Source: Actinomycetes bacterium
GTDB lineage: Bacteria; Actinomycetota; Acidimicrobiia; Acidimicrobiales; Palsa-688
Assembly: GCA_021815935.1 (NCBI GenBank)
Contig: JAKAZH010000011.1
Span: forward strand, 1 to 18,516
Reading direction: 5' to 3'
DNA: 18,516 bases
Shown: piece by piece, positions 6,165-13,968 of the stretch
Position numbering within the stretch: position 1 is the first letter of the stretch
How the letters are laid out: each line of letters starts with the position of its first letter
Made by a program: the position numbers and the translations under genes
The notes under the pieces: generated by a model
Databases searched by the model: none
Seen by the model: the letters and a program-made list of their open reading frames with translations, nothing else
Told to the model about the DNA's origin: nothing

Positions 6165-9080
6165 ATGAACGGGCTGGTCGGGCGGACAGACGAGTTGACC
6201 CGACTCGTGGCGGCGTTCGACGGGCTCTCATCGGGCGGGTCGGCGTGGGTTCGGGTGACCGGTGAACCCGGAATCGGCAAGACCCGACTCGTCGGAGAAC
6301 TCTGCGGGATCGCAGCCGAGCGCAACGCAGTAGTGCTCGGTGGCTGCGGGGCGGAACTCGAGTCCGACCTTCCTTTCGGTTTGGTCATCGACGCCTTCGA
6401 CGACCACCTCGGGTCGCTGGAGGAGGATCGCCTGGCGCGTCTGTGTGGCCGCCAGGGCGGTGAACTGCGCAGGCTGTTCCCGGCGCTCGATATCGTCAGA
6501 CGTCCTAGGCACCAGGTGGCCGAGGATCAGCGTTACCCCACCTACCGCGCCCTTCGGCTCTTGGTGGCCCGGCTGGCCGATCCGGGTCCGTTGGTGCTGG
6601 TCTTCGACGACCTGCACTGGGCGGACAGCGCTTCGCTCGGATTCGTATCGTTCCTCCTGGCCCATCCCCTCGACGCGCCGGTACTCATGGTGTTGAGCTG
6701 GCGACCGGGAGAGGCACCAGGTCTTTCCGACACACTTTCGATGGTGGCATGCGACCTACCGGGGGCTGCGGTCGTACTCGCCGGCCTTGCCGAGGAGGCG
6801 GTCGGGGAACTGTTGGCGGAGGCCGATCGGCCGAAGCTTCGCTCCGTGTTCGAGGCGAGCGGAGGTAATCCGTTCTACGCTCAAGCGTTGGCGTCTTACT
6901 TCACGCAGCACAGGCGGTCCGGGCACAGGTCAGACACATACCATCCCGACGACCTGGACATCCCCGGTGCGGTCGCCGCGGCGGTTGGCCACGAGATCGG
7001 CTCACTGTCCAAAGCTGCACAGCTCCTGGCGCAGGGAGCGGCGGTAGCCGGCGAGCCCTTCGAGGCGGAGATGGCGGCGCGCTATGCCGCGCTGGGCACC
7101 TCGGACGTGGACGGTGCCCTCCAGGAACTGGTGACTCGAGGTATCATCCGCTCGGCGCAGAGTCCGAGGCGCTTCGCGTTTCGCCATCCGATCGTGCGCC
7201 ACGCCGTATACGAATCGGCCGGTCTGGGTTGGCGCCTCGGCGCGCACTCGCGCGCAGCAAGCGTGCTTGCCGAGCGGGACGCCCCGATCGCCTCGATCGC
7301 CCACCACATAGCGATCTCGGCGGTCCCAGGCGACCTCGCAGCCGCGCAGCTCCTGGTCGACGCCGCAACCGAGGCCGCCTCGCGGGCCCCGGCCAGCGCC
7401 CGCCTGTGGCTCGACGCGGCCCATGCCATCGTGCCGCGCCGGCCCGATTCACTCGGGACCCGGCTCCAACTGCTAACCGCCCGTGCGCGGATCTCCTGTG
7501 TGCTCGGTGACCTGCATGCCGCCCATGATGCGTTCGCTGAGATCTTCGAGCTGGTGCATCCAGATGATCCGGGGTACGTGTCGATGGTCGCTCGATCAGC
7601 CGGAGTCGAGCACGGCCTCGGCCGCTTCGTCGAGGCCCGGGGCCGGATGCTGGGGGCCCTCGAGCATGTCGGCGGCACCGACGTCGCCGCCGAAGCGGTC
7701 CTCAGTATCGAGCTTGCCGTGTCGAATCTCTACACGCTCGACTTCGAGGAGGCAGCAGCGTTCGCCGACCGGGCGGCGCGGGCCGCGGCGGGTTGCGACC
7801 GACTGCTCGAAGGAACAGCGCGAGCACTGTTGGCTTTCGTCCATGTCAGCGCCGAGACCGCTGAGGGCAGCGCCGCCGCCAGGTGCCACGCAAATGAGGC
7901 GGCTGCGATATTAGACAGTCTTGATGACGACGAGGTCGCTGCACGGCTCGACGCGCTCTACTACCTCGGCTGGGCGGAGCGGCTCTTCGAGCGATACGAC
8001 ATGGCGCAAGCGCACCTCGACCGGGCGGTCGCCCTCGCCGAAGCCGGTGGCGGCTCACAGTGGCTGATTCCCACCCTGATCGAACAAGCCAAAGTCCTCG
8101 TCTGGACAGGCGACCTCGCTAAGGCCGAGGTTCTCGCGTCGGCAGCAGTCGAGATGGCCAAGGTGTCCGAGGTCGGTCTGCTGGTACTGCTTGCTCTCAC
8201 CGCGGAGGCAGCTGTGTTGACCGCGACAGGAGAAACGGCGTTAGCAGTAGCCGTGTGCACTGAGGCACTCGATCTCGGGGCGTGCGGAGACAGCTACCAC
8301 GAAGAGAACCTGCGGTGCCTTTTAGCGCTCGCCCACCTCGAGGGAGGCGACGTGGAGCGGTTCCTCCTCGAGATCCCCGCCAACTGCGAAGCCGTCCGCG
8401 ACGGCTTAGAGTGTCGTCTGTTGGAGGCCCGCTGTCGAGCTGAACTCTCCCACGACAGGACCGTGGCGGCCAGCGATCTTGCCGACCAGGCACACAGGCT
8501 TGCCATCGCCTCAAACTTGCCCTCATCCGTCGGGTTCGCGCTAAGGGCCCGGGCCCGAGTCCTGTCGTCGAGCGATCCCATCGGCGCCCTCCATGCGGCC
8601 CGGTGCGCCGCATTGGGTTTCGAGGAGTCAGGTGCAGTCATCGAAGCGGCCCGCACCCGGGCTCTAGCAGCCGAGATCCTGGCCGTCGGTGGTCGCAGCG
8701 GTGAGGCGATCGCAGAATGCGTAGCTGCGGGCGAGGCCCTCGCTTCGTACGGTGCGACAGGTGCGGCGCAAGGCGCCCATCTTCTCCTTCGACGCCTGCG
8801 GCGGGTCGGCACCGGATCGGCCCGAAACCACAGCGCGGCACGAGGCCCGTTCACTCTCAGTCGGCGCGAACTCGAGATTGCAGAACTCGTGGCTGACGGG
8901 CGGACCAATCGCCAGATTGCGAACCGCCTGTCGATAAGCGAGAAGACCGTCGAGAGCCATCTGAGCCGAATCCTTGCGAAGCTCGACGTAACCGGACGTG
9001 GAGCCGTGGCACGGGCTCTGACCAGGACGTCCACATTCCCGACGAGTGCCAGAGGCCCGGAGAAGCTCTCCGAACTTTAA
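6165..9080 (+). CDS. LuxR-family transcriptional regulator with N-terminal AAA ATPase (LAL type)
   Basis: This is a 971-residue large ATP-binding LuxR-type regulator. The N-terminal STAND/AAA ATPase has Walker A GEPGIGKT (33-40) and Walker B PLVLVFDDLHWAD (about 142-154, with the HWAD variant usual in this family). The middle (about 380-870) is alanine-rich and helical, in the manner of TPR-type arrays that sense ligands or partners. The C-terminal LuxR helix-turn-helix spans about 896-955: LSRRELEIAELVADGRTNRQ, then IANRLSISEKTVESHLSRI. No phosphoacceptor receiver domain is present. The ATG at 6165 begins exactly where family members start (LVGRTDEL) but has no clear ribosome site. A short upstream frame ending in TGA at 6166-6168 overlaps it and might provide coupling. 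No target gene can be assigned from position alone. Confidence 0.93.
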   Translation: MNGLVGRTDELTRLVAAFDGLSSGGSAWVRVTGEPGIGKTRLVGELCGIAAERNAVVLGGCGAELESDLPFGLVIDAFDDHLGSLEEDRLARLCGRQGGELRRLFPALDIVRRPRHQVAEDQRYPTYRALRLLVARLADPGPLVLVFDDLHWADSASLGFVSFLLAHPLDAPVLMVLSWRPGEAPGLSDTLSMVACDLPGAAVVLAGLAEEAVGELLAEADRPKLRSVFEASGGNPFYAQALASYFTQHRRSGHRSDTYHPDDLDIPGAVAAAVGHEIGSLSKAAQLLAQGAAVAGEPFEAEMAARYAALGTSDVDGALQELVTRGIIRSAQSPRRFAFRHPIVRHAVYESAGLGWRLGAHSRAASVLAERDAPIASIAHHIAISAVPGDLAAAQLLVDAATEAASRAPASARLWLDAAHAIVPRRPDSLGTRLQLLTARARISCVLGDLHAAHDAFAEIFELVHPDDPGYVSMVARSAGVEHGLGRFVEARGRMLGALEHVGGTDVAAEAVLSIELAVSNLYTLDFEEAAAFADRAARAAAGCDRLLEGTARALLAFVHVSAETAEGSAAARCHANEAAAILDSLDDDEVAARLDALYYLGWAERLFERYDMAQAHLDRAVALAEAGGGSQWLIPTLIEQAKVLVWTGDLAKAEVLASAAVEMAKVSEVGLLVLLALTAEAAVLTATGETALAVAVCTEALDLGACGDSYHEENLRCLLALAHLEGGDVERFLLEIPANCEAVRDGLECRLLEARCRAELSHDRTVAASDLADQAHRLAIASNLPSSVGFALRARARVLSSSDPIGALHAARCAALGFEESGAVIEAARTRALAAEILAVGGRSGEAIAECVAAGEALASYGATGAAQGAHLLLRRLRRVGTGSARNHSAARGPFTLSRRELEIAELVADGRTNRQIANRLSISEKTVESHLSRILAKLDVTGRGAVARALTRTSTFPTSARGPEKLSEL

Positions 9081-9084
9081 GGGA

Positions 9085-9100
9085 TTTCCTCGATAGGAAA
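9085..9100 (+). other. Perfect hairpin directly after the LuxR-type gene
   Basis: TTTCCT (9085-9090) and AGGAAA (9095-9100) form a perfect 6-bp stem with tetraloop CGAT, beginning four bases after the stop codon. No T-tract follows, so intrinsic termination is not supported. It may be an actinobacterial U-less terminator or a 3'-end stabiliser. Confidence 0.3.
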
Positions 9101-9131
9101 GCCATCAGCGCCCTGCCAGACTGAGACTTTG

Positions 9132-9374
9132 GTGCCCACCTACCAGCTCGCCCATCAACACCACGCTGACGAGTGCCGCTTCGCGTACGCGGCGTGGAAC
9201 GGGTTTGCGAGCCCCCTGCGCCACCACACAACGCTATCGTCGTGTGCGAAGGGCGACCACCGGATCTGGTGGACCGTCGAAGCCGACAGCCCCGAGGCGG
9301 CCCTTTCGCTGCTGCCTTCCTACCTCGCCACGCGTTGCGAGGTCGACCTTGTGAGCGAGGTGCTCATCCCGTGA
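9132..9374 (+). CDS. Small conserved-looking protein of unknown function
   Basis: This is an 80-residue protein starting at GTG 9132; a TTG immediately before it, at 9129, is an equivalent alternative. It is soluble, has no signal peptide or membrane segment, and is rich in His, Trp and Ala. Features include HQHHADECRFAYAAWNGF (residues 8-25), DHRIWWTVEADSPEAALSLL and a hydrophobic C-terminus VSEVLIP. The amphipathic composition and the Trp-Thr-Val-Glu-Ala strand followed by an Ala-rich helix look like a genuine small alpha-beta fold, and I have a vague memory of similar actinobacterial proteins, but I cannot name the family. There is no clear ribosome site. It lies 51 bases after the LuxR-type gene and may be read from the same transcript. 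Confidence 0.55.
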   Translation: MPTYQLAHQHHADECRFAYAAWNGFASPLRHHTTLSSCAKGDHRIWWTVEADSPEAALSLLPSYLATRCEVDLVSEVLIP

Positions 9375-9669
9375 CGCCGACGCCCGAGAGCTCGAAAGAC
9401 CGGTCGGCGGACCCTGGTCCGTCCCATGAGGCCTTCGTAGTTGGCTGTGAGCTGGTACTTGCGCGCTTATCTTGGTTGCTCGCGCAGGTTAAGTGGCGCT
9501 CGAATCGACCACAGATCCGTCAGGGTCAGACACCACGGTTTTCTCAGTGCCGACACTCCCGGAAACCGGCGACGTGCTGGCGTGACCGGGTCGCATCTAA
9601 GGTGCACAGCAAGGCGATGCTGCGGTAATGAACCAGGCTGGCAATGGAATTCGATTAGGAGGGTGGCCC

Positions 9670-11952
9670 ATGTTTAAGCGAATCGGACGCTGCTGGGTTG
9701 CGACCGTGTGGCGGATTATTGCGACCGCGGCGTTGGTTTGCGGCGTGCTGGCGGTGATCGTGCCGACCTCGGCGACGCCCGCGTACGCCGGTCCCACATG
9801 CCAGACGGGGACCTACAGCTTCATCTACACCGGAACCGAGCAGTGCTACCAGGTTCCGGCCGGGATCAGTCAGCTGACCGTAACAGCGGTCGGCGCGCCA
9901 GGCGGGGCCGGAGTGGACATAAGCGGCGGCATCGGAGGGATCGCCGGCGACGGTGCCAGGGTGACCGGACGGATCCCGGTCCTTGCCGGCGAGACGCTCT
10001 ACGTGGAGGTGGGAGGGGCCGGCCAGCAGGGTAACCCTTGCTTGACCCTGACGTGCACGTCGACCGCTGGAGGGTTCAACGGGGGCGGCACCGCTGGGGC
10101 GGCGGACGAACCAAGTGGGGGCAGCGGCGGCGGCGCTTCTGACATCCGAACGGTGTCGTGCGGGGGCGCCTGCCCCGGCGCCACTGGATCGACGACGCTC
10201 GACACCCGGGTGTTGGCGGCCGGCGGCGGCGGGGGCGGCGGTGACGGATACGGTCAGGGCGGTGCCGGAGGCTCGGGGTCTGCTGGGGGCGCAAATTCGT
10301 CTTACGGCGCTCCCGGCCTGACCGGGACCGGGACCGGGGCGGGAGGCCAGGGCGGCGGCGGGGGGACGCAGACCGCTGCCGGCGCCGGCGGCCCCGAGAG
10401 CGTGGACTGTGGCTGCGGCAACTTCGACAACGGCAGTGGCGGCCAGGCTGCGCAGGGCGGACCGGCGATCAGGGGTGGAGCCGGTGGGGGCGGCTGGCTC
10501 GGCGGCGGTGGGGGCGGCGGTCCGGGCACAGTAAACTCCAACGCCGGAGCTGGCGGCGGCGGCGGGGGATCAAGCTTCGGTCCGTCCGGGACGACGTTCG
10601 CTCCGGACACGACGGGGACCCCGCTGGTCAGCTTCGCGCCGGTGTCGGCGCCGACGGTGTCGATCGCCCTGCCTGCCTCCGGGGCCGCGTTCGCGCTCGG
10701 CCAGTCCGTCGCGACGAGTTTTACCTGCTCGGAGGGCGCCGGGGGGCCAGGGCTGTCCTCCTGTGACGACTCAAGCGGCGTGATCACGGTAGGCGGCGGG
10801 GCAGGGCGCTTGAATACCTCAACGCTCGGCCTGCAGACCTACACGGTGACCGCGACCTCGAGCGACGGGCAGACCGGCGTGAACAGCGTCACGTACCGGG
10901 TAGTGCCTGCGCCGAACGCGACGATCTCCTCGCCGGCCACCGGCGGTAGTTACGCGCAGGGTCAGGTGGTACCGACGAGCTTTTTTTGCGCAGAGGGACC
11001 ATACGGACCTGGGCTTGTATCTTGTGTGGATTCGGTCGGAACGACCACCTCGGCAGGCGGCACGGGCAGCCTGGACACCTCGACACCCGGCCAACACACC
11101 TACAGCGTGACAGCTACCTCGTATGACGGCGACGCAGTCACCACGTCGATCGCGTACTCGGTGCGGCCAAGCGCAGCGCCGTCATCCTGCAGCGCCCCCG
11201 CAGGCGGCCCGCACGGGTATTACATGGCCGCTTCCGATGGGGGCGTGTTCACGTTCGGCAACCTGCCTTACTGCGGGTCGGCGGCAAGCCTCGCGCTGAA
11301 CCGGCCGGTGGTGGGCATCGCCGCCACTCCTAATGCGGGCGGCTACTGGCTGGTCGCCTCCGACGGGGGGATCTTCACCTTCGGAAACGCCGGCTTCTAC
11401 GGTTCGACTGGAGGCATGCACCTCAACGCTCCCATCGTCGGCATGGCCGCCACTCCTAATGGGGGCGGCTACTGGCTGGTCGCCTCCGACGGGGGGATCT
11501 TCACCTTCGGAAACGCCGGCTTCTACGGTTCGACTGGGGGCATGCACCTCAACGCTCCCATCGTCGGCATGGCCGCCACTCCCGACGGTGCCGGCTACTA
11601 CCTGGTAGCGGCAGACGGGGGGATCTTCACCTTCGGCGACGCCCAATACCAGGGGTCTATGGGCAACGTGCGGCTCAACCAGCCGGTCGTTGGCATGGCA
11701 GTCGACCCAGCGACGGGCGGTTACTGGCTGGCGGCTGCCGACGGCGGTATCTTCTCCTTCGACGCACCGTTCCTCGGCTCCGCCGGCAACTTGACACTCA
11801 ACCGGCCCATCGTGGGCATGAGCGCCGACGGGGCATCCGGATACCGGTTCGTGGCCGCCGACGGCGGTATCTTCGACTTCGGCGCGCCGTTCCGGGGCTC
11901 GACGGGCGGTATGCCTCTCAACGCGCCAGTGGTCGCAATGGCGTCGGCGTAA
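9670..11952 (+). CDS. Secreted glycine-rich protein with Ig-like and propeller-like repeats
   Basis: This 760-residue exported protein has four parts. A signal peptide ends in TPAYA|GP near residue 40. A glycine-rich domain (about 45-325) opens with [20 protein letters not shown] and contains GGGASDIR and a [12 protein letters not shown] block, the pattern of ALK/LTK-like glycine-rich domains. Two Ig-like repeats follow (about 327-412 and 413-500), each with a paired cysteine motif (TSFTCSEG...LSSCDDS and TSFFCAEG...LVSCVDS) and a [12 protein letters not shown] strand. Six 38-42-residue repeats (516-760) of the form [15 protein letters not shown]...YGSTGG...[12 protein letters not shown] make up the C-terminus and could form a beta-propeller. 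There is no sortase signal or membrane anchor. The ATG at 9670 is chosen because AGGAGGG precedes it by eight bases; the ATG at 9628 would place 14 odd residues before the signal peptide. The role is unknown, plausibly cell-surface or matrix. Confidence 0.87.
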   Translation: MFKRIGRCWVATVWRIIATAALVCGVLAVIVPTSATPAYAGPTCQTGTYSFIYTGTEQCYQVPAGISQLTVTAVGAPGGAGVDISGGIGGIAGDGARVTGRIPVLAGETLYVEVGGAGQQGNPCLTLTCTSTAGGFNGGGTAGAADEPSGGSGGGASDIRTVSCGGACPGATGSTTLDTRVLAAGGGGGGGDGYGQGGAGGSGSAGGANSSYGAPGLTGTGTGAGGQGGGGGTQTAAGAGGPESVDCGCGNFDNGSGGQAAQGGPAIRGGAGGGGWLGGGGGGGPGTVNSNAGAGGGGGGSSFGPSGTTFAPDTTGTPLVSFAPVSAPTVSIALPASGAAFALGQSVATSFTCSEGAGGPGLSSCDDSSGVITVGGGAGRLNTSTLGLQTYTVTATSSDGQTGVNSVTYRVVPAPNATISSPATGGSYAQGQVVPTSFFCAEGPYGPGLVSCVDSVGTTTSAGGTGSLDTSTPGQHTYSVTATSYDGDAVTTSIAYSVRPSAAPSSCSAPAGGPHGYYMAASDGGVFTFGNLPYCGSAASLALNRPVVGIAATPNAGGYWLVASDGGIFTFGNAGFYGSTGGMHLNAPIVGMAATPNGGGYWLVASDGGIFTFGNAGFYGSTGGMHLNAPIVGMAATPDGAGYYLVAADGGIFTFGDAQYQGSMGNVRLNQPVVGMAVDPATGGYWLAAADGGIFSFDAPFLGSAGNLTLNRPIVGMSADGASGYRFVAADGGIFDFGAPFRGSTGGMPLNAPVVAMASA
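11215..11949 (+). repeat. Six tandem 38-42-residue coding repeats
   Basis: The repeat units begin at codons for [20 protein letters not shown] (twice), [20 protein letters not shown] and [10 protein letters not shown]. Each continues with a F-T/S/D-F strand, a short loop, GS.G and LN.P(I/V)VGM. The first four units are 42 residues; the last two are shorter. Unit 1 (with a cysteine, LPYCGS) and the last two are the most divergent, as expected for end blades that have stopped recombining. Confidence 0.9.
11320..11571 (+). repeat. Near-identical 126-bp tandem duplication inside the repeat domain
   Basis: Copy 1 (11320-11445) and copy 2 (11446-11571) are both 126 bases and differ at only two positions by my reading (GCGGGC/GGGGGC and GGAGGC/GGGGGC). 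Neighbouring units differ far more, including at synonymous sites. This is the mark of a recent in-frame duplication or gene conversion of exactly one 42-residue module. Confidence 0.9.
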
Positions 11953-11953
11953 G

Positions 11954-12148
11954 CGTCGCGTCTCTCCCGGGGCACGACGCCTTGCATCCAGCGAGGTGGC
12001 CGATCTGGTCTCCGCCCACCGCCAGGGCGTCGACGTCAAGGAACTCGCGACGTCATTCCGTGTCAATTGGACGACGGCGTCGCCCTGCGGCCGCCGGGCG
12101 GCAATGTGCTGCCAGCCGATAGAACCTGCTCAGGGGCCGACCAGCTAA
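11954..12148 (+). pseudogene. Helix-turn-helix remnant resembling the C-terminus of a resolvase/recombinase
   Basis: Just after the stop of the secreted-protein gene, a + strand frame without a start codon reads RRLASSEVADLVSAHRQGVD then VKELATSFRVNWTTAS. It matches the short helix-turn-helix found at the end of serine resolvases and in recombinase-associated proteins (typical form: RRLS.EEVAELV..Y..G..V.ELA..FG.HRTTVSRHL). The following residues diverge at once and reach TAA at 12146. There is no upstream catalytic domain, since that DNA encodes the secreted protein in a different frame. I infer a leftover of a recombination or integration event, useful as a boundary marker of the accessory segment. 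Confidence 0.45.
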
Positions 12149-12369
12149 GGAGCCGCAACGACCGCAACCGCGAGTCCTATCTGGAAGATGACTTCGCCCG
12201 AGGCAGCCGCCTTTGTCGTGGAGCCAAGTCCCACAAGCACGCCAGCGAAGCCCAGAACGACGTCAGCCTTGCCGTCGAGACTCTCGGCGCGCATGTTGAT
12301 CGTCTCCCGCACTGCCGGGACCTGCGCGAGCACGATAGCCAGCGACGGGAGCTCCTCATGATCGTCCAC
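12145..12369 (-). pseudogene. Fragment of a small two-helix membrane protein
   Basis: The minus strand encodes 74 residues from a GTG at 12369: a polar N-terminus (MDDHEELPSLAIVLAQVPAV), then RAESLDGKADVVLGFAGVLV, which begins a first membrane helix, and IFQIGLAVAVVAAP, which stops inside a second one. The pattern 'R..SLD.KA..VLGFAG.L' followed by a second helix recalls small membrane proteins of unknown function or effector type that are normally 140-180 residues long. The abrupt stop within the second helix indicates truncation. Its end overlaps the recombinase-like remnant by four bases. I cannot name the family with certainty. Confidence 0.4.
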
Positions 12370-12439
12370 CCCGACGACGGTACGAGATCGACGGCTTTCG
12401 GCCGGCGCCCCGAACGCTGATGTTAGCCGAGTTAATGAC

Positions 12440-12480
12440 TCGATTCTGGGGCACTAGACGCTATAGTGTCCTAGAATCGA
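12440..12480. promoter_or_regulatory. 41-bp near-perfect palindrome, probable autoregulatory operator of the hip-like module
   Basis: The arms 12440-12456 and 12464-12480 (17 bases each, 7-base spacer GACGCTA) are inverted repeats matching at 15 of 17 positions; the outer eight (TCGATTCT/AGAATCGA) and inner five (CACTA/TAGTG) are perfect. TATAGT at 12462-12467 lies in the spacer and right arm and could serve as a -10 box, with the ATG of the HTH gene 34 bases downstream. HipB-type antitoxins bind palindromes that overlap their own promoter, so this is the expected site of autorepression. Confidence 0.7.
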
Positions 12481-12501
12481 ACCAGAAAGTCGTCGAGCGA
12501 A

Positions 12502-12807
12502 ATGAAGCGGCCTCCCACAGCCAAGACAAAGATCGCGGGAGCGCAGCTCGGCTCCCACATCGGGGCGTGGAGGCGCCTTCTCGGTTTGACCGCAGACCAG
12601 CTCGCAGAGCGAGCGGGGATCTCCCGTTCGACGCTGCGCCGCCTCGAATCTGGCGAGGCGACCGTCTCGCTCCACACATTTCTTGACGTCCTGCGAGCGT
12701 TAGGCCAACTTGACACGCTGGTCGAAGCTTTCGATCCCTACGAGACCGACCTCGGTCGGGCGAGGGCCGACGAGCAGCTGCCGATCCGCGTCCGACGTCC
12801 TAGCTAA
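12502..12807 (+). CDS. HipB-like XRE-family helix-turn-helix antitoxin/regulator
   Basis: This 101-residue protein has one XRE helix-turn-helix at about 18-70: LGSHIGAWRRLLGLTADQLA, then ERAGISRSTLRRLESGEATV, then SLHTFLDVLRALG. The basic N-terminus and the C-terminal tail (DEQLPIRVRRPS) are usual for HipB partners of this HipA subfamily. Its stop overlaps the kinase start by one base (TAATG at 12805-12809), the standard antitoxin-first arrangement. The 41-bp palindrome upstream should be its operator. The gene appears intact although its partner is broken, so it may persist as an orphan repressor. Confidence 0.85.
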   Translation: MKRPPTAKTKIAGAQLGSHIGAWRRLLGLTADQLAERAGISRSTLRRLESGEATVSLHTFLDVLRALGQLDTLVEAFDPYETDLGRARADEQLPIRVRRPS

Positions 12808-13846
12808 TGCCGGCGACTTTCGAGGTGCACGTCGAGATCGGGGGCGTCGCCGTGCACGCTGGAACAGTCTTTTTCAATCATCGAGGCCGTCACCTGTCAA
12901 CGGTCTTCAGGTATGAGCCGACCTATATGGCTAGTCCTTTAGGCTACTCCATAGACCCGGCAATGCCACTCACCCAAGGTCAGCATGTCACCGAGGGAAT
13001 GCCGGGAACGTTTGGCGACACTTCGCCGGATCGGTGGGGCAGACAGCTGATAACGAAGCGTATTAGAGAGATCTGTCGGCGTTCAAGATTCTCCTCGATG
13101 CGGGCACGGGTACGCTTGGCGGTGCCCGCGCCAAGGCTTCTGTCAACGACCGCGGAGTCCTGTACATCGCAAAGTTCCCGGTACCGAGCGACGAGTGGGA
13201 CGTGATGGCATGGGAAAAGACTGTTTTGGACCTCGCCGCGCTTTCAGGTGTCGTAGTCCCGAGACGTCGGCTCGTCAAGGTAAACGGTCGTCATGTGCTT
13301 CTTCTGGAACGCTTCGATAGATCAGGCGCCTTGCGGATCGGCTACATGAGCGCGTTGTCGATGATGCAGCGAAAAGACCGCGAGCCGTGCGACTACGTCG
13401 ACATCGCTGAGACGTTTACCGAGTTCGCTGTTGACACCACCGCCGACCTGGAACAGCTCTGGCGTCGGATAGCGTTCTCCGTCGCGGTTCACAACACAGA
13501 TGATCACCTCCGCAACCATGGGCTCCTGCGCTCCGGGCGAGGGTGGAAACTGTCACCGGCATTCGATATCAACCCGAATCCCGACGTCCACGAACAGCGT
13601 GTAACCTCTATATGCGGAGCGTCAGGTGCCGGCGATGAACTTGACGGCCTGATGTTATGCGCCGCAGCCTTCGGTGTGTCGTCCGAGCGAGCCCGCCAAG
13701 TCCTCCTCGACGTCATTACCGCCACCCGGGAGTGGCGACGAGTGGCGGCCAGCAACGGCATAGCGGAAAATGAGATCGAGCGCTTCGACGAAATCTTCGA
13801 CGTCTGTCGGAAGCAAATGGCTGCAACAGCGGAGCGGGGGCGGTGA
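12807..13846 (+). pseudogene. hipA-like serine/threonine kinase toxin gene, internally deleted and frameshifted
   Basis: Two frames together encode a HipA-family kinase. The first (from ATG 12807) gives the N-terminal subdomain up to TFGDTSPDRWGRQLITKR, about codon 85. At 13062-13070 homology moves to another frame: DLSAFKILLDAGTGTLGGAR-AKAS (13070 on), IAKFPVPSDEWDVMAWE, VLLLERFDRSGALRIGYMSA, the catalytic HNTDDHLRNHG and the metal-binding SPAFDINPNP, ending at TGA 13844. In relatives a further 70 or so residues (the 'L.E.DYLLGV.D..RQGALRF' part) separate the two blocks, and these are missing in all frames. So a deletion whose length is not a multiple of three removed part of the kinase and broke the frame. 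A protein from the start at 13202 would lack the G-loop and should be inactive. Confidence 0.85.
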
Positions 13847-13968
13847 AAGATGTACCGGCGATTGGCTTTAGGATGCCACAGTGCTGCTTGGCCGGCGCCT
13901 CGTGCTTGTACGCCGAGGAGCGAGCCTCTAGCGGACTTCGCCTATACGCCGATACGCTGGAGGCGTTT

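Noticed and set aside
8294..9034. 246-codon minus-strand frame inside the LuxR-type gene
   Set aside because: It is Arg/Ala-rich shadow sequence antisense to a clear LuxR helix-turn-helix.
9371..9628. 85-residue frame overlapping the small protein's stop as GTGA
   Set aside because: The overlap is tempting, but the product is rich in Arg, Ser and Gln with no domain pattern and there is no ribosome site; the 9375-9669 gap otherwise shows nothing I can support.
11320..11571. Repeat array as a possible CRISPR or satellite
   Set aside because: The period is 126 bases without unique spacers and translates into one continuous module of a secreted protein.
11182..12066. 294-codon minus-strand frame antisense to the propeller repeats
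   Set aside because: It is a shadow of the repeated GC-rich codons; the + strand has signal peptide, ribosome site and domain logic.
13843..13968. GTG 13843 as the FGE start, overlapping the hipA stop
   Set aside because: The added 42 residues do not resemble the family, and ATG 13969 has a good ribosome site just before the conserved core.
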